From Rubricella aquisinus (lineage in GTDB: Bacteria; Pseudomonadota; Alphaproteobacteria; Rhodobacterales; Rhodobacteraceae), in contig NZ_JACIJS010000005.1 of the NCBI RefSeq assembly GCF_014199445.1, forward strand, positions 248,001 to 312,000: a DNA stretch of 64,000 nucleotides. Direction: 5' to 3'. Positions 53,307 through 61,607 of the stretch are shown here, piece by piece. The stretch's first letter is position 1. Each line of letters begins with the position of its first letter. The notes under the pieces are model-generated. The model searched no databases. It was not told the origin of the DNA and saw nothing but the letters and a program-made list of their open reading frames with translations. A program made the position numbers and the translations under genes.

Positions 53307-53741
53307 ATGAGGATGAAAACACTTGCCGCGGCAATGCCTATGGCAGCCTGTGACACGGTCGAGTCGACCTGATCCGAGCCCATCACCGATGCCCATAATG
53401 TGCCGCCAATCAGATGGGGAGACGGCGTCAGAACCGTCGTTTTCACCAAGACGCGGAGGGACGAAGCCAACATGACTGAGCTTTGCATCGCGACGTTTCA
53501 TTCACCCGGTAACATCGTCGGTCGGTTCTCGTGCGAGTTGCTGGTGCGCAGCGACCTGCAGACAATAGATGATCAGGAGATTACGAAGAACATCGGTTTC
53601 TCTCCTCTAACCTCCCAAGCGGACCCGGAGCGCCCCTCTGATCAATTTGCCGATTGCTTTCTGCTCGATACACGATGGGACAACGCATTCGCTGGTAAGC
53701 CTCGGGGCGTCGTGCGCGGTGGACGGGGTTTCCAACTCTAA
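53307..53741 (+). pseudogene. Broken paralogue of the 52721 lipoprotein (in-frame TGA)
   Basis: From ATG 53307 the frame reads MRMKTLAAAMPMAACDTVES, T, then TGA at 53370-53372, and continues open in the same frame to 53741. The part after the stop matches the upstream lipoprotein: WGDGVRTVVFTK with WGGDDGAAIFTK, MTELC with MTLLC, LQTIDDQEIT with LQTEDGGVIT, ADCFLLDTRW with AHCTNLEVEW. The opening resembles a lipoprotein signal (MAAC). One nonsense codon thus splits an otherwise intact gene. A GTG at 53400 could restart translation, but the product would lack the export signal. Confidence 0.7.
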
Positions 53742-53857
53742 CCTATTGAATTCTCTGGCAGGCGCTTGACCTGCAAAAAGCGCCTGTCGCCCCCCTTGCC
53801 AAGCCGGGTCATATGGATGCACCGTGGGTGCAATTTGTACCCTAGGGGAGAGCCACG

Positions 53858-55228
53858 ATGACCGTCCTGACCAATATGCAGACCCGCGATGTCGAGGCCC
53901 TGCTGCATCCCTACACCAATGCTGTCACCCTGCGCCAAACCGGGGCCCATGTGATCGAGAGCGGCGAGGGTGTCTATGTCACGGATGCCGACGGCAAACG
54001 TTATATCGAAGGGATGGCCGGGCTGTGGTGCTGCGGCCTTGGCTTTGGCGATGCGGAACTGGTGGATGCGGCCAAGCAGCAGCTTGATAAGCTGCCCTAC
54101 TATCACCTGTTCGGCGGCCGCTCCCATGAGCCGGCGATCGAATTGGCCGAACGGATCAAGGATTTGATGCCGTCCATGGCGCGGGTGTTTTATCAATCCT
54201 CCGGCTCTGAGGCGAATGAGACCCAGATCAAGCTCGCTTGGTATTACAACAACGCGCGTGGCCGCCCCGAAAAGAAAAAGATCATCAGCCGCGTGCGGGG
54301 CTATCACGGGGTGAGTATCGTATCCGCGAGCCTCACCGGCCTGCCCTATAACCATAAATCCTTCGACCTGCCGGTGGACCGCATCCACCACACCTCAAAC
54401 CCGCACCACTGGCGCGAGGCCCATGAGGGCGAGAGCGAGCGTGATTTCTCCGCCCGGCTGGCTGCCGAACTGGAGGAGATGATCCTCGCCGAAGGACCGG
54501 ACACCGTTGCAGCCTTCATCGCGGAGCCTGTGATGGGCGCAGGCGGCGTCATCGTCCCGCCCGAAGGATACTTCGAGGCGATCATGCCGGTGCTGCACAA
54601 ATATGACGTGCTGTGCATCGCGGATGAGGTCATCTGCGGCTTTGCCCGCACGGGCGAATGGTTTGGTCACCAGAAACTGAATATGCAGCCCACCAGCGTG
54701 AGCATGGCCAAGCAGCTCACGGGTGGCTATGCGCCGCTCTCTGCCGTGGCGATCAATCAGGACATGGCCGACGCTATTGAGGCCCATTCGGGAGAGATCG
54801 GCATCTTTGGCCATGGCTTCACCTATGGCGGGCATCCGATGGGTTGCGCGGTTGGTGTAGCGGCTCTCGACATCTACAAACGGCGCAACATTTTGGGCCA
54901 TGTGCAAAGCATCGAAGCGGGCTTCCAGCGCCGCATCCGCTCCTATGCCGATCATCCGCTGGTGGGGGAGGCACGGGGCATCGGGCTTTTGGGTGCGCTG
55001 GAACTCAGCCCCGGCGGCAAGGCGATGTTCGACCAACCCGGCAAAGTAGGCGCGAGGCTCGCCGCCGAACTGGTCAAGCATGGCGTGATCCTGCGCGCCA
55101 TCGGCGACACGCTGGCCTTTTGCCCGCCCATGACGATCACCGAGGACGAATTGGAGGAAATGTTCGCCCCCATCGAGACCGCCCTCGACGCCACCCACCA
55201 TTGGGCCAAGGCGGAAGGGATGATGTAG
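53858..55228 (+). CDS. Class III aminotransferase (omega-amino acid:pyruvate type)
   Basis: PLP-dependent transaminase, 456 residues. It has GVYVTDADGKRYIEGMAGLW near the N-terminus, QSSGSEANETQIKLAWYYNN (PLP phosphate binding), RVRGYHGVSIVSASLTGL, the Asp of CIADEVICGFARTGEWFG and the Schiff-base lysine K285 in SMAKQLTGGYAPLSAVA. The group includes beta-alanine, taurine and polyamine:pyruvate aminotransferases; the donor here cannot be fixed. The GFA-family gene follows three bases after the stop region. Confidence 0.94.
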   Translation: MTVLTNMQTRDVEALLHPYTNAVTLRQTGAHVIESGEGVYVTDADGKRYIEGMAGLWCCGLGFGDAELVDAAKQQLDKLPYYHLFGGRSHEPAIELAERIKDLMPSMARVFYQSSGSEANETQIKLAWYYNNARGRPEKKKIISRVRGYHGVSIVSASLTGLPYNHKSFDLPVDRIHHTSNPHHWREAHEGESERDFSARLAAELEEMILAEGPDTVAAFIAEPVMGAGGVIVPPEGYFEAIMPVLHKYDVLCIADEVICGFARTGEWFGHQKLNMQPTSVSMAKQLTGGYAPLSAVAINQDMADAIEAHSGEIGIFGHGFTYGGHPMGCAVGVAALDIYKRRNILGHVQSIEAGFQRRIRSYADHPLVGEARGIGLLGALELSPGGKAMFDQPGKVGARLAAELVKHGVILRAIGDTLAFCPPMTITEDELEEMFAPIETALDATHHWAKAEGMM

Positions 55229-55230
55229 GC

Positions 55231-55626
55231 GTGTCTGATCGCGGACGCTGCCTATGCGGTCGTGTCGCGTTCAGCTTTGATGCGCCGCCTTCATGGGTCG
55301 TGAATTGCCATTGCGAAAGCTGTCGGCGGGCCACGGCGTCGCCCGTCACGACCTTTGTGGGCGTCCCATGGGGAGCATTCGAATGGACAGGGGAGGAACC
55401 AAAAGAATACGCGTCCTCCCCCGGTGTGACGCGCGACTTTTGCGGGACATGCGGAACACCAATGTTCTTCGCGGACGAACGGGATCGCGACAACATTCAC
55501 CTGTATGTCGCCACGCTCATGGACCCCAACGCCATCCCACCCCAAGCGCATGTGCATACGGAAGAAGCGCTTGAATGGTTTACGATTTCTGATCACCTGC
55601 GCCGGTTTCCGGAGGCCGGGCAGTAG
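55231..55626 (+). CDS. GFA family protein (CENP-V/GFA zinc-binding domain)
   Basis: 131 residues from a GTG start at 55231, just after the aminotransferase stop. Zinc-binding cysteines are in GRCLCGRVAF, NCHCESCRRATASPV and RDFCGTCGTPMFF, matching the glutathione-dependent formaldehyde-activating enzyme fold. Most such proteins are of unknown substrate; a role with glutathione adducts is only an inference. It overlaps the convergent DUF2161 gene by 47 bases at the 3' end. Confidence 0.85.
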   Translation: MSDRGRCLCGRVAFSFDAPPSWVVNCHCESCRRATASPVTTFVGVPWGAFEWTGEEPKEYASSPGVTRDFCGTCGTPMFFADERDRDNIHLYVATLMDPNAIPPQAHVHTEEALEWFTISDHLRRFPEAGQ

Positions 55627-56254
55627 CCCGCCTCCCCGCCTTGGTCAGTCCGTAGATGCCAATGGCGACCCGCTCGAACCAGCCGTAATGGTTATCCGCC
55701 ATAAGTCGCGTCGCGTTCGGCACGCCGGAGGATTTGGCAACGACCGCCCCTTTCAGTGGCCCATCCGCCAGCACCTGCGCACAGCGCAGCGCATCTTGCC
55801 TGTAGGCCGTCATCAGCCCGACGCGCGTTTGACCGCCCCTGTTCGGATCACCCTCCAGCCGCTGAAACTCGCGCAACAGGCGGGTGCGTTTCGCCTTTGA
55901 CTTGCGCGGCGCATAGGGGCCCGGGTCCAGCATCACCTCCGCCACCCCATCGCGCAGCCGCACGGTGATCAGCCCCAGCCCCAGCCGGCGACACAACGCG
56001 GCATTCGCGCGAAAAGCCTTCCCGCGATGCCCGCCTTTGGGCCGAGGCACGGCAAGATAGACATGTTCCGTCACCGCCAGCCGCGCGATCCCCTGATGAA
56101 ACAGGGCAAGGGAAAAGGCGGTCTTGATCTCAACAATGACCATGGCGTCACCGCGCAGGGCCACCACATCGGCAGCCCCAATTTCGCCTTTGACCTCATA
56201 CCCTTGCGCTTCCAAAAGCGCCTTGATCGCCGGGTAAAGATCACTCTCTTGCAT
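55580..56254 (-). CDS. DUF2161 family protein (PD-(D/E)XK nuclease-like)
   Basis: The start at 56254 gives MQESDLYPAIKALLEAQGYE and 224 residues, matching the family's usual N-terminus. The PD-(D/E)XK-like core is GAADVVALRGDAMVIVEIKT (Asp and E-x-K). A basic middle (RKSKAKRTRLLREFQRLE) and a C-terminal winged-helix-like region (NHYGWFERVAIGIYGLTKAG) follow. Biological role unknown. In-frame ATGs at 56269 and 56296 are alternatives. The 3' end overlaps the GFA gene by 47 bases. Confidence 0.82.
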   Translation of the reverse strand: MQESDLYPAIKALLEAQGYEVKGEIGAADVVALRGDAMVIVEIKTAFSLALFHQGIARLAVTEHVYLAVPRPKGGHRGKAFRANAALCRRLGLGLITVRLRDGVAEVMLDPGPYAPRKSKAKRTRLLREFQRLEGDPNRGGQTRVGLMTAYRQDALRCAQVLADGPLKGAVVAKSSGVPNATRLMADNHYGWFERVAIGIYGLTKAGRRATARPPETGAGDQKS

Positions 56255-56299
56255 CGCAGCGTTTACCATCCCCTTTGCTACCGCGCCCGCAGCCATGAT

Positions 56300-56325
56300 G
56301 GAACCCGCCCCAGCGCAGACCCGTT
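56300..56325 (+). promoter_or_regulatory. EcfG-type promoter for the Rho_N-like/DUF3140 pair
   Basis: GGAAC at 56300-56304, 17 bases, CGTT at 56322-56325. It matches the EcfG consensus in its N17 form, 21 bases before the start at 56347. Ribosome-binding AAAGGAGG follows at 56333-56340. Confidence 0.7.
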
Positions 56326-56346
56326 ATCCAGCGAAAGGAGGACGAT

Positions 56347-56607
56347 ATGGCCGATCATGGCAAAGCGATCAAAAACGACGATACCTATGAGGCCCTGCGC
56401 GACAAGGGATACGGCAAGTCCAAAGCCGCCGCGATTGCGAATGCGCAAGCAAATGACGACATGAACCCGTCCGAAAAGGGCGGCAAGCGCCCCCCTTACG
56501 AGGACTGGTCGCTCAACGACCTGCGCAAACGGGCGCAGGAATTGGGCATCACCAATCGCTGGGACATGCGCAAAAACGAACTGATCGAGGCATTGCGAAA
56601 CCAATGA
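56347..56607 (+). CDS. Small protein with Rho_N/SAP-like C-terminal domain
   Basis: 86 residues. The N-terminal half (MADHGKAIKNDDTYEALRDK, then GYGKSKAAAIANAQAN) resembles stress-related small proteins, and the C-terminal YEDWSLNDLRKRAQELGITN with KNELIEALRNQ is a Rho-N/SAP-type helix-turn helix that binds nucleic acid in other proteins. A strong ribosome-binding site lies seven bases upstream. The stop overlaps the DUF3140 start by four bases. Predicted EcfG regulon member, possibly a DNA- or RNA-binding stress protein. Confidence 0.82.
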   Translation: MADHGKAIKNDDTYEALRDKGYGKSKAAAIANAQANDDMNPSEKGGKRPPYEDWSLNDLRKRAQELGITNRWDMRKNELIEALRNQ

Positions 56608-56939
56608 GCAAATCACGAGACGACATCTGGGACGAATGGCAAAAGCTCGTCAACATGGCCCCGCAGGAACTGTCCGACTGGCTCGATACGGATGAAAGCC
56701 ATGCTGTTGGCGACAGTGACACAGGTGAGAGCACTGGCCACAAATCCGGCCGTAAGATCGTCAAGATCAAGCGCACCAACAAAGACGACCTGACCGAAGA
56801 GCAATGGTCCCATATGGGCAAGGTCGTTGGCTACATCAATCGTCACTTGGCACAGGGCGGGCCAGAGAGCGGCGTGAAAGACAGCGCATGGCGCCATTCC
56901 CTGATGAACTGGGGCCATGATCCCCTCAAATCTGCATAG
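56604..56939 (+). CDS. DUF3140 family protein
   Basis: 111 residues, hydrophilic, from MSKSRDDIWDEWQKLVNMAP to HDPLKSA. The core LSDWLDTDESHAVGDSDTGE, then SGRKIVKIKRTNKDDLTEEQ and VGYINRHLAQ, matches DUF3140, proteins of unknown function often found beside Rho_N-like small proteins or stress genes. It is translationally coupled to the preceding gene and probably under the same EcfG-type promoter. Confidence 0.88.
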   Translation: MSKSRDDIWDEWQKLVNMAPQELSDWLDTDESHAVGDSDTGESTGHKSGRKIVKIKRTNKDDLTEEQWSHMGKVVGYINRHLAQGGPESGVKDSAWRHSLMNWGHDPLKSA

Positions 56940-56993
56940 CGGCATTGCGCCCACGGCGCTGGACAGGCGCGGCCCGGTCAGCGATGCAGGGGA

Positions 56994-57935
56994 ATGTCTG
57001 AGCCGATCACATATGCCAATCCGCTGCGCGGCATCGCGTTCAAGGTCATCGCCGTGGCCCTGTTCATGGCGATGGCCACCTGTATCAAGGCGGTCGCCGA
57101 TCATGTGCCGCCCGGCCAGACGGTGTTTTTCCGCTCGCTCTTTGCCATTCCGGTGATCCTGATCTGGCTTGGCCTTGCGCATAATCTGCGCGACGGGCTG
57201 AAAACCGCGAACCCGATGGGCCATTTCTGGCGCGGGCTTGTGGGCACCACCGCGATGGGCCTGTCCTTTGCGGCCCTTGGCCTTTTGCCGCTGCCCGAGG
57301 TGACCGCGATCGGCTATGCCGCACCGCTCCTTGTGGTGATCTTCGCCGCGATGTTTCTGGGGGAGGAGGTGCGCCTCTTTCGCCTTTCAGCGGTGGCATT
57401 GGGGTTGGTGGGCGTGGTGATCGTCCTGTCCCCGCGCCTGTCGGTCTTGCGCGATGGTTCCGCCACGGACACCGAAGCGCTTGGCGCGCTCCTGATGCTG
57501 ATGTCAGCGGTGTTCATGGCGCTGGCGCAAATCTTTGTCCGCAAACTGACCCTGACGGAGAAGACGCCTGCGATTGTGTTCTGGTTTTCGGTCTCGGCCT
57601 CCAGCCTCGCCCTGCTGACGATCCCGTTCGGCTGGGTCATGCCCACTGGCGGTGAATTCGCCCTTTTGATCCTTGCGGGACTTTTGGGCGGCGTGGCGCA
57701 GATTTTCCTCACGAACAGCTACCGCATGGCCCCGGCCTCCGTGATCGCGCCGTTTGAATATGTGTCCATGCTGATGGCGCTTGCCGTTGGCTACACGCTG
57801 TTTGACGAGGTGCCGACGCGCACGATGCTGATCGGGGCGAGCCTTGTGATGGCAGCGGGCCTGTTGATCATCTGGCGGGAGCGGCAATTGGGCATCCGCC
57901 GTGGATCGCGCCGCGCGCTGACGCCACAGGGTTGA
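56994..57935 (+). CDS. DMT superfamily transporter (EamA)
   Basis: 313 residues with about ten membrane helices in two EamA repeats. The first is marked by MSEPITYANPLRGIAFKVIA and ADHVPPGQTVFFRSLFAIPV. The second is marked by ALLMLMSAVFMALAQIFVRK and LLGGVAQIFLTNSYRMAPAS, with VIAPFEYVSMLMALAVGYTL at the family's typical place. Probably exports a metabolite; substrate unknown. DUF952 and pyrD follow on the same strand. Confidence 0.9.
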   Translation: MSEPITYANPLRGIAFKVIAVALFMAMATCIKAVADHVPPGQTVFFRSLFAIPVILIWLGLAHNLRDGLKTANPMGHFWRGLVGTTAMGLSFAALGLLPLPEVTAIGYAAPLLVVIFAAMFLGEEVRLFRLSAVALGLVGVVIVLSPRLSVLRDGSATDTEALGALLMLMSAVFMALAQIFVRKLTLTEKTPAIVFWFSVSASSLALLTIPFGWVMPTGGEFALLILAGLLGGVAQIFLTNSYRMAPASVIAPFEYVSMLMALAVGYTLFDEVPTRTMLIGASLVMAAGLLIIWRERQLGIRRGSRRALTPQG

Positions 57936-57967
57936 CCCGCGCAGCACTTCACGGCACATGACGGCCC

Positions 57968-58303
57968 ATGATGATTTATAAGATTTTCCGGGCCGATGAA
58001 TGGGCCGCACTCCAGCGTGACGGGCAAACCGAGGGCGCGCCCATCGACCTTGCCGATGGCTATATCCACTTCTCAACCAAAGAGACGGTGGCGGAGACGG
58101 CTGCCAAATATTTTGCCGCGGCTGAGGGGCTTGTCCTGCTCGCCGCGGACCCCGACACGTTCGGTGCCGCCCTGAAATGGGAGCCCGCGCGCGGCGGCGT
58201 GCTGTTCCCGCATCTCTATCGCAGCCTGACCATGGCGGATGTGGCGTGGGTCGCGGACCTGCCGCTTGGGCCAGAGGGTCACATTTTCCCGGATCTGACA
58301 TGA
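57968..58303 (+). CDS. DUF952 domain-containing protein
   Basis: 111 residues, cytoplasmic. The family core is [37 protein letters not shown] and the C-terminal [23 protein letters not shown]952 proteins are related to glutathione S-transferase-like/ADP-ribosyl-like folds of unassigned activity. The stop overlaps the pyrD start (ATGA). Confidence 0.9.
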   Translation: MMIYKIFRADEWAALQRDGQTEGAPIDLADGYIHFSTKETVAETAAKYFAAAEGLVLLAADPDTFGAALKWEPARGGVLFPHLYRSLTMADVAWVADLPLGPEGHIFPDLT

Positions 58304-59331
58304 CCCTTGAGCAAATCGGCCTGCCGCTCCTGCGCGCCTTTGACCCTGAAACGGCCCATGGGCTGGCCATTCGGGCACTGCGCGCAGGCCTTGCCCCCCA
58401 GCCCGGCCCGGTCACGTCCGCGCGGCTTGCAACCACGGTGGCGGGATTGCACCTGCCCAACCCGGTGGGCCTTGCCGCCGGGTTCGACAAGAATGCACAA
58501 GCCGTCCAGCCGCTCCTCAACGCGGGATTTGGCTTTATCGAAGTGGGTGCCGCGACCCCGCGCCCGCAACCCGGCAACCCCAAACCGCGCCTGTTCCGGC
58601 TGAGCGAGGATCACGCCGCGATCAACCGGTTTGGCTTTAACAATGACGGGATGGAGGCGATTGCCAAACGGCTGGAGGCCCCTCGCACCGGCATTCTCGG
58701 CATCAACCTTGGGGCAAACAAGGACAGCGCCGACCGGGCGGTGGATTTCGCGACCGTGCTCTCGCGCATGGCGCATCTGGTGGATTTCGCCACTGTGAAC
58801 GTGTCCTCGCCCAATACCGAAAAGCTGCGCGATCTTCAGGGCCCTGCCGCACTCTCCGCCCTGTTGGAGCGGGTGATGGCGGTGCGCGGGACAACCCCGG
58901 TCTTCCTCAAGATTGCGCCGGACCTTACCGATCAGGACATCGCGGACATTGCGCGCGTGGCGCGGGATGCGGGCATTCAGGGCATCATCGCGACCAACAC
59001 AACGCTGAACCGCGATGGCCTCACCAGCCCCCACCGGGTGCAAAAGGGCGGCCTGTCGGGTGCGCCCTTGATGGACCGTGCAACAGAAGTGCTGCGCCAA
59101 CTCTATACCGAGACGGATGGCACCATTCCCCTCATCGGCGTGGGCGGCATCGCCTCCGGCGCGGATGCTTATGCCAAGATCCGCGCGGGCGCCTCTGCCG
59201 TGCAACTCTACACGGCCCTTGTGTTTCATGGCATTGGCCTTGCGGCCCGCATCGCGCGTGATCTGGATGCGCTCCTGCAGGCGGATGGGTTTGCGCATGT
59301 CAGTGCAGCCATTGGCGCGGACCACACATAA
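58300..59331 (+). CDS. pyrD: Dihydroorotate dehydrogenase (class 2, quinone)
   Basis: FMN enzyme of pyrimidine synthesis that feeds electrons to the quinone pool at the inner membrane. 343 residues from ATG 58300. The N-terminal membrane-associating helix is [23 protein letters not shown]/orotate residues lie in [53 protein letters not shown] (catalytic Ser) and [20 protein letters not shown]. The class 2 layout is clear. A terminator hairpin follows at 59386. Confidence 0.96.
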   Translation: MTLEQIGLPLLRAFDPETAHGLAIRALRAGLAPQPGPVTSARLATTVAGLHLPNPVGLAAGFDKNAQAVQPLLNAGFGFIEVGAATPRPQPGNPKPRLFRLSEDHAAINRFGFNNDGMEAIAKRLEAPRTGILGINLGANKDSADRAVDFATVLSRMAHLVDFATVNVSSPNTEKLRDLQGPAALSALLERVMAVRGTTPVFLKIAPDLTDQDIADIARVARDAGIQGIIATNTTLNRDGLTSPHRVQKGGLSGAPLMDRATEVLRQLYTETDGTIPLIGVGGIASGADAYAKIRAGASAVQLYTALVFHGIGLAARIARDLDALLQADGFAHVSAAIGADHT

Positions 59332-59350
59332 TTCACTTTCTCCAAATATG
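59330..59350 (+). repeat. Short dispersed motif, copy 2
   Basis: AATTCACTTTCTCCAAATAT plus G, overlapping the pyrD stop, 19 of 21 positions the same as 34671-34691. A GGCGGGC/GCCCGCC stem (about 59366-59383) follows. Confidence 0.5.
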
Positions 59351-59385
59351 CCTAGCGGGGTGAATGGCGGGCGCAGGCCCGCCAG

Positions 59386-59409
59386 AGGGGGCGGCAATGA
59401 GCCCCCTTT
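59386..59409 (+). terminator. Terminator downstream of pyrD
   Basis: AGGGGGC (59386-59392) and GCCCCCT (59401-59407) form a seven-base stem with an eight-base loop, then TT. It lies 55 bases past the pyrD stop and 67 bases before ccmC. Confidence 0.6.
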
Positions 59410-59475
59410 GCCCGCTATCAAAACCGTGACACGCCGCCGCTGGACGCGCCCGCTGCCGCAGGATACATCTGGCCT

Positions 59476-60210
59476 ATGTCGTTTTGGGAATTTGCAAATC
59501 CGGTCCGATTCAACCGTCTGGCCACCCGCACCCTGCCTTGGCTTGCCGGGGCGACCGCGCTGTGCCTTGGGATTGGCCTGATCTGGGGCTTTTTCTTCAC
59601 GCCTGACGATTATCAGCAGGGCTCCACGGTCAAGATCATTTATATTCATGTCCCCTCGGCAATGATGGCGATCAATGCGTGGTTCATGATGTTTGCCACC
59701 TCGCTTGTCTGGCTCATTCGCCGCCACCATGTCAGCGCGCTCGCCGCGCGGGCGGCGGCCCCGATTGGCGCGGTTATGACGCTGATCGCACTCTTTACCG
59801 GGGCGATCTGGGGACAGCCGATGTGGGGCACCTATTGGGAATGGGATCCGCGCCTCACGTCCTTCATGGTGCTGTTCATCTTCTATCTGGGCTATATCGC
59901 GCTTTGGGAGGCGATTGAGGATCCGGACAAGGCCGCCGATCTGACGGCCGTCTTGTGCATGGTGGGCAGCGTTTTCGCGGCCCTCTCCCGCTGGGCCGTG
60001 CAGTTCTGGAACCAGGGCCTGCATCAGGGCGCGTCCCTGTCCCTCGATAAGGAGGAGAACGTGGCGGATGTGTTCTACTTCCCGCTTCTGGTGTGCCTTG
60101 CGGGCTTCGTGCTTCTGTTTGTCACGCTTGTCGTCCTGCGCACCCGGACCGAGATTAGGGCAAGGCGCGCCATGGCGCTGATGCAACGCGAAGGGGAGCA
60201 TTCCGCATGA
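59476..60210 (+). CDS. ccmC: CcmC, heme-handling protein of cytochrome c maturation
   Basis: Inner-membrane heme-handling protein that delivers heme to CcmE in system I cytochrome c biogenesis. 244 residues, six membrane helices. The WWD-like heme motif is in WGTYWEWDPRLTSFMVLFIF, with conserved heme-ligand histidines in YIHVPSAMMAINAW and LHQGASLSLDKEEN. It opens the ccmC-ccmD-ccmG run; ccmB and ccmA are not upstream here, because pyrD is. Confidence 0.95.
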   Translation: MSFWEFANPVRFNRLATRTLPWLAGATALCLGIGLIWGFFFTPDDYQQGSTVKIIYIHVPSAMMAINAWFMMFATSLVWLIRRHHVSALAARAAAPIGAVMTLIALFTGAIWGQPMWGTYWEWDPRLTSFMVLFIFYLGYIALWEAIEDPDKAADLTAVLCMVGSVFAALSRWAVQFWNQGLHQGASLSLDKEENVADVFYFPLLVCLAGFVLLFVTLVVLRTRTEIRARRAMALMQREGEHSA

Positions 60211-60368
60211 TCGACCTTGGACCTTATGGCTTTTATGTCCTGTCCGCCTATGGCGTGACTCTGACCCTGATCGCAGCCCTCGTGCTGCAATCTGTCCGCC
60301 GGTCCGAAAAGGTCCGGATCGAGCTGGAGGCGCTTGAGGCGCGGCGGGGGCGCACCCCGCGTGGCTGA
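60207..60368 (+). CDS. ccmD: CcmD, small heme exporter protein D
   Basis: 53 residues with one N-terminal membrane helix, MIDLGPYGFYVLSAYGVTLT then LIAALVLQ, followed by a basic helical tail RRSEKVRIELEALEARRG. The GPYGFYV..YG pattern is typical of CcmD, which helps CcmC release holo-CcmE. Its start overlaps the ccmC stop (ATGA) and its stop overlaps the ccmG start. Confidence 0.93.
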   Translation: MIDLGPYGFYVLSAYGVTLTLIAALVLQSVRRSEKVRIELEALEARRGRTPRG

Positions 60369-60906
60369 GGAAAAGCAAAAGGTCAGCCGCCTTGCCTTTG
60401 CCGTGCCAGCGGTGTTTTTCGCGCTCGTGGGCGTGTTTGTCTGGGGGCTGAACAATTCGTCTGAAGAATTGCCGTCAACCCTTATCGCGCAAACCGCGCC
60501 GCCGCTCACGCTGACCCCCCTTGGCACAAGCCCAACGCCCACCGATGCCGATTTGCGCACGGATGGGGTGAAGATCGTGAATTTCTGGGCAAGCTGGTGC
60601 GCGCCCTGCCGGGTGGAGCATCCGATCCTGATGGACCTTGCCGCGGAAGGCATCCCGATCATCGGCGTAAACTACAAGGATCAGCCCGAAAACGCGCTTG
60701 GCTTCCTCAATGAGCTTGGCGATCCCTATGCGCAGATCGGCGCCGATGCGAATGGGCGCAATGGTATCGAATGGGGGCTATATGGCGTGCCGGAAACTTT
60801 CGTGATTGATGGCGACGGCAATGTGGTCCTGCGGTTTCCCGGCCCCGTGACGGAAAGTGTGCTCAACAGCCGCATCCGCCCCGCGATCGAAGAGGCGCGG
60901 CGCTAA
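60361..60906 (+). CDS. ccmG: CcmG/DsbE, periplasmic thioredoxin for cytochrome c maturation
   Basis: Membrane-anchored thioredoxin that reduces apocytochrome c haem-binding cysteines. 181 residues from GTG 60361, which overlaps ccmD. N-terminal anchor helix LAFAVPAVFFALVGVFVWGL, then the redox motif VNFWASWCAPCRVEHPILM (WCAPC), GINYK-type segment IIGVNYKDQPENALGFLNEL and the cis-Pro region YGVPETFVIDGDG. A TTG at 60334 is a longer but less likely start. Confidence 0.93.
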   Translation: MAEEKQKVSRLAFAVPAVFFALVGVFVWGLNNSSEELPSTLIAQTAPPLTLTPLGTSPTPTDADLRTDGVKIVNFWASWCAPCRVEHPILMDLAAEGIPIIGVNYKDQPENALGFLNELGDPYAQIGADANGRNGIEWGLYGVPETFVIDGDGNVVLRFPGPVTESVLNSRIRPAIEEARR

Positions 60907-61607
60907 ACCCCGGCCACCCGGAGCCACATCGCATCCAGCGCATCAAGAGCGGCAACGTCGAAACGATCCGCCTCCAGCCAGTATTGTCCTGACGGGACCA
61001 TATAGCCCAGCGCGGCCTCTCGTGCCAAAGGGGCCGCCGGATCAAAGCGGCCCGGCGTCACTGCATCCAGTTCCGCCAAACCCGCCCGTGGATAGACAAG
61101 CCTGCTCTCATCCGCTTCGGACAGATTGACCATCGCGCATCCCTGCATTGCCGCTATCACCATCAGCCGCGCGGATTTCGCCTCCAAGGAGCGTAAGGTG
61201 ATATCCTTTCGCAACGGATCGGCGGTGCCGGTGCCATAGAAATGCGTGTCCTGATCCGGCTCATAGACCATGTCGCAGCCCACCGTCGCGATCAGCGATG
61301 GCTTGAGCGCATGAAGTGCCCAATAGGCCGCCGTGAAGGCCATGGTCCCCCCGGCATACACAAACCCACCCAGCGCGTTTTGCGCCGGAACGTAATCCCG
61401 GTCGGAAATGATGATCTGCTCTGACCCCAGCAGGGGCGGCAACCGATCGAGCGGGAAATCGCCCGCATGGACCAACACGTCCCAATCGGGCCGCACGCGC
61501 CACGCGTTGTTGATCACAACGATGTGGCTGAACCCGTCCCGCGCCCAATCCCGCGCGGCCACGACATTCGGGCCGCTGCCCAGAAGAAGGACACGATTGC
61601 CCGGCAC
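60903..61607 (-). CDS. Conserved hypothetical protein with Rossmann-like N-terminus
   Basis: 234 residues, no signal or membrane segment. It opens MPGNRVLLLGSGPNVVAARD, a nucleotide-binding-like LLLGSGPN loop, then VINNAWRVRPDWDVLVHAGD and a central IATVGCDMVYEPDQDTHFYG. The pattern (GSGPN, N, PDWDV, D) recalls DUF115/MptE-like and sialyltransferase-like folds that handle sugar nucleotides, but this is only a resemblance. It converges on ccmG with a four-base stop overlap and abuts yciB. Confidence 0.7.
   Translation of the reverse strand: MPGNRVLLLGSGPNVVAARDWARDGFSHIVVINNAWRVRPDWDVLVHAGDFPLDRLPPLLGSEQIIISDRDYVPAQNALGGFVYAGGTMAFTAAYWALHALKPSLIATVGCDMVYEPDQDTHFYGTGTADPLRKDITLRSLEAKSARLMVIAAMQGCAMVNLSEADESRLVYPRAGLAELDAVTPGRFDPAAPLAREAALGYMVPSGQYWLEADRFDVAALDALDAMWLRVAGV

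Noticed and set aside
53370-53372. TGA as a selenocysteine codon
   Set aside because: The aligned position in the intact paralogue is not Cys, and no SECIS-like hairpin was apparent right after it. A nonsense mutation is simpler.
58279-60378. Minus-strand open frame of about 700 codons opposite pyrD and ccmC
   Set aside because: It spans two unrelated well-identified genes and a terminator, and its composition (Arg/His/Gly-rich) is typical of an antisense shadow.
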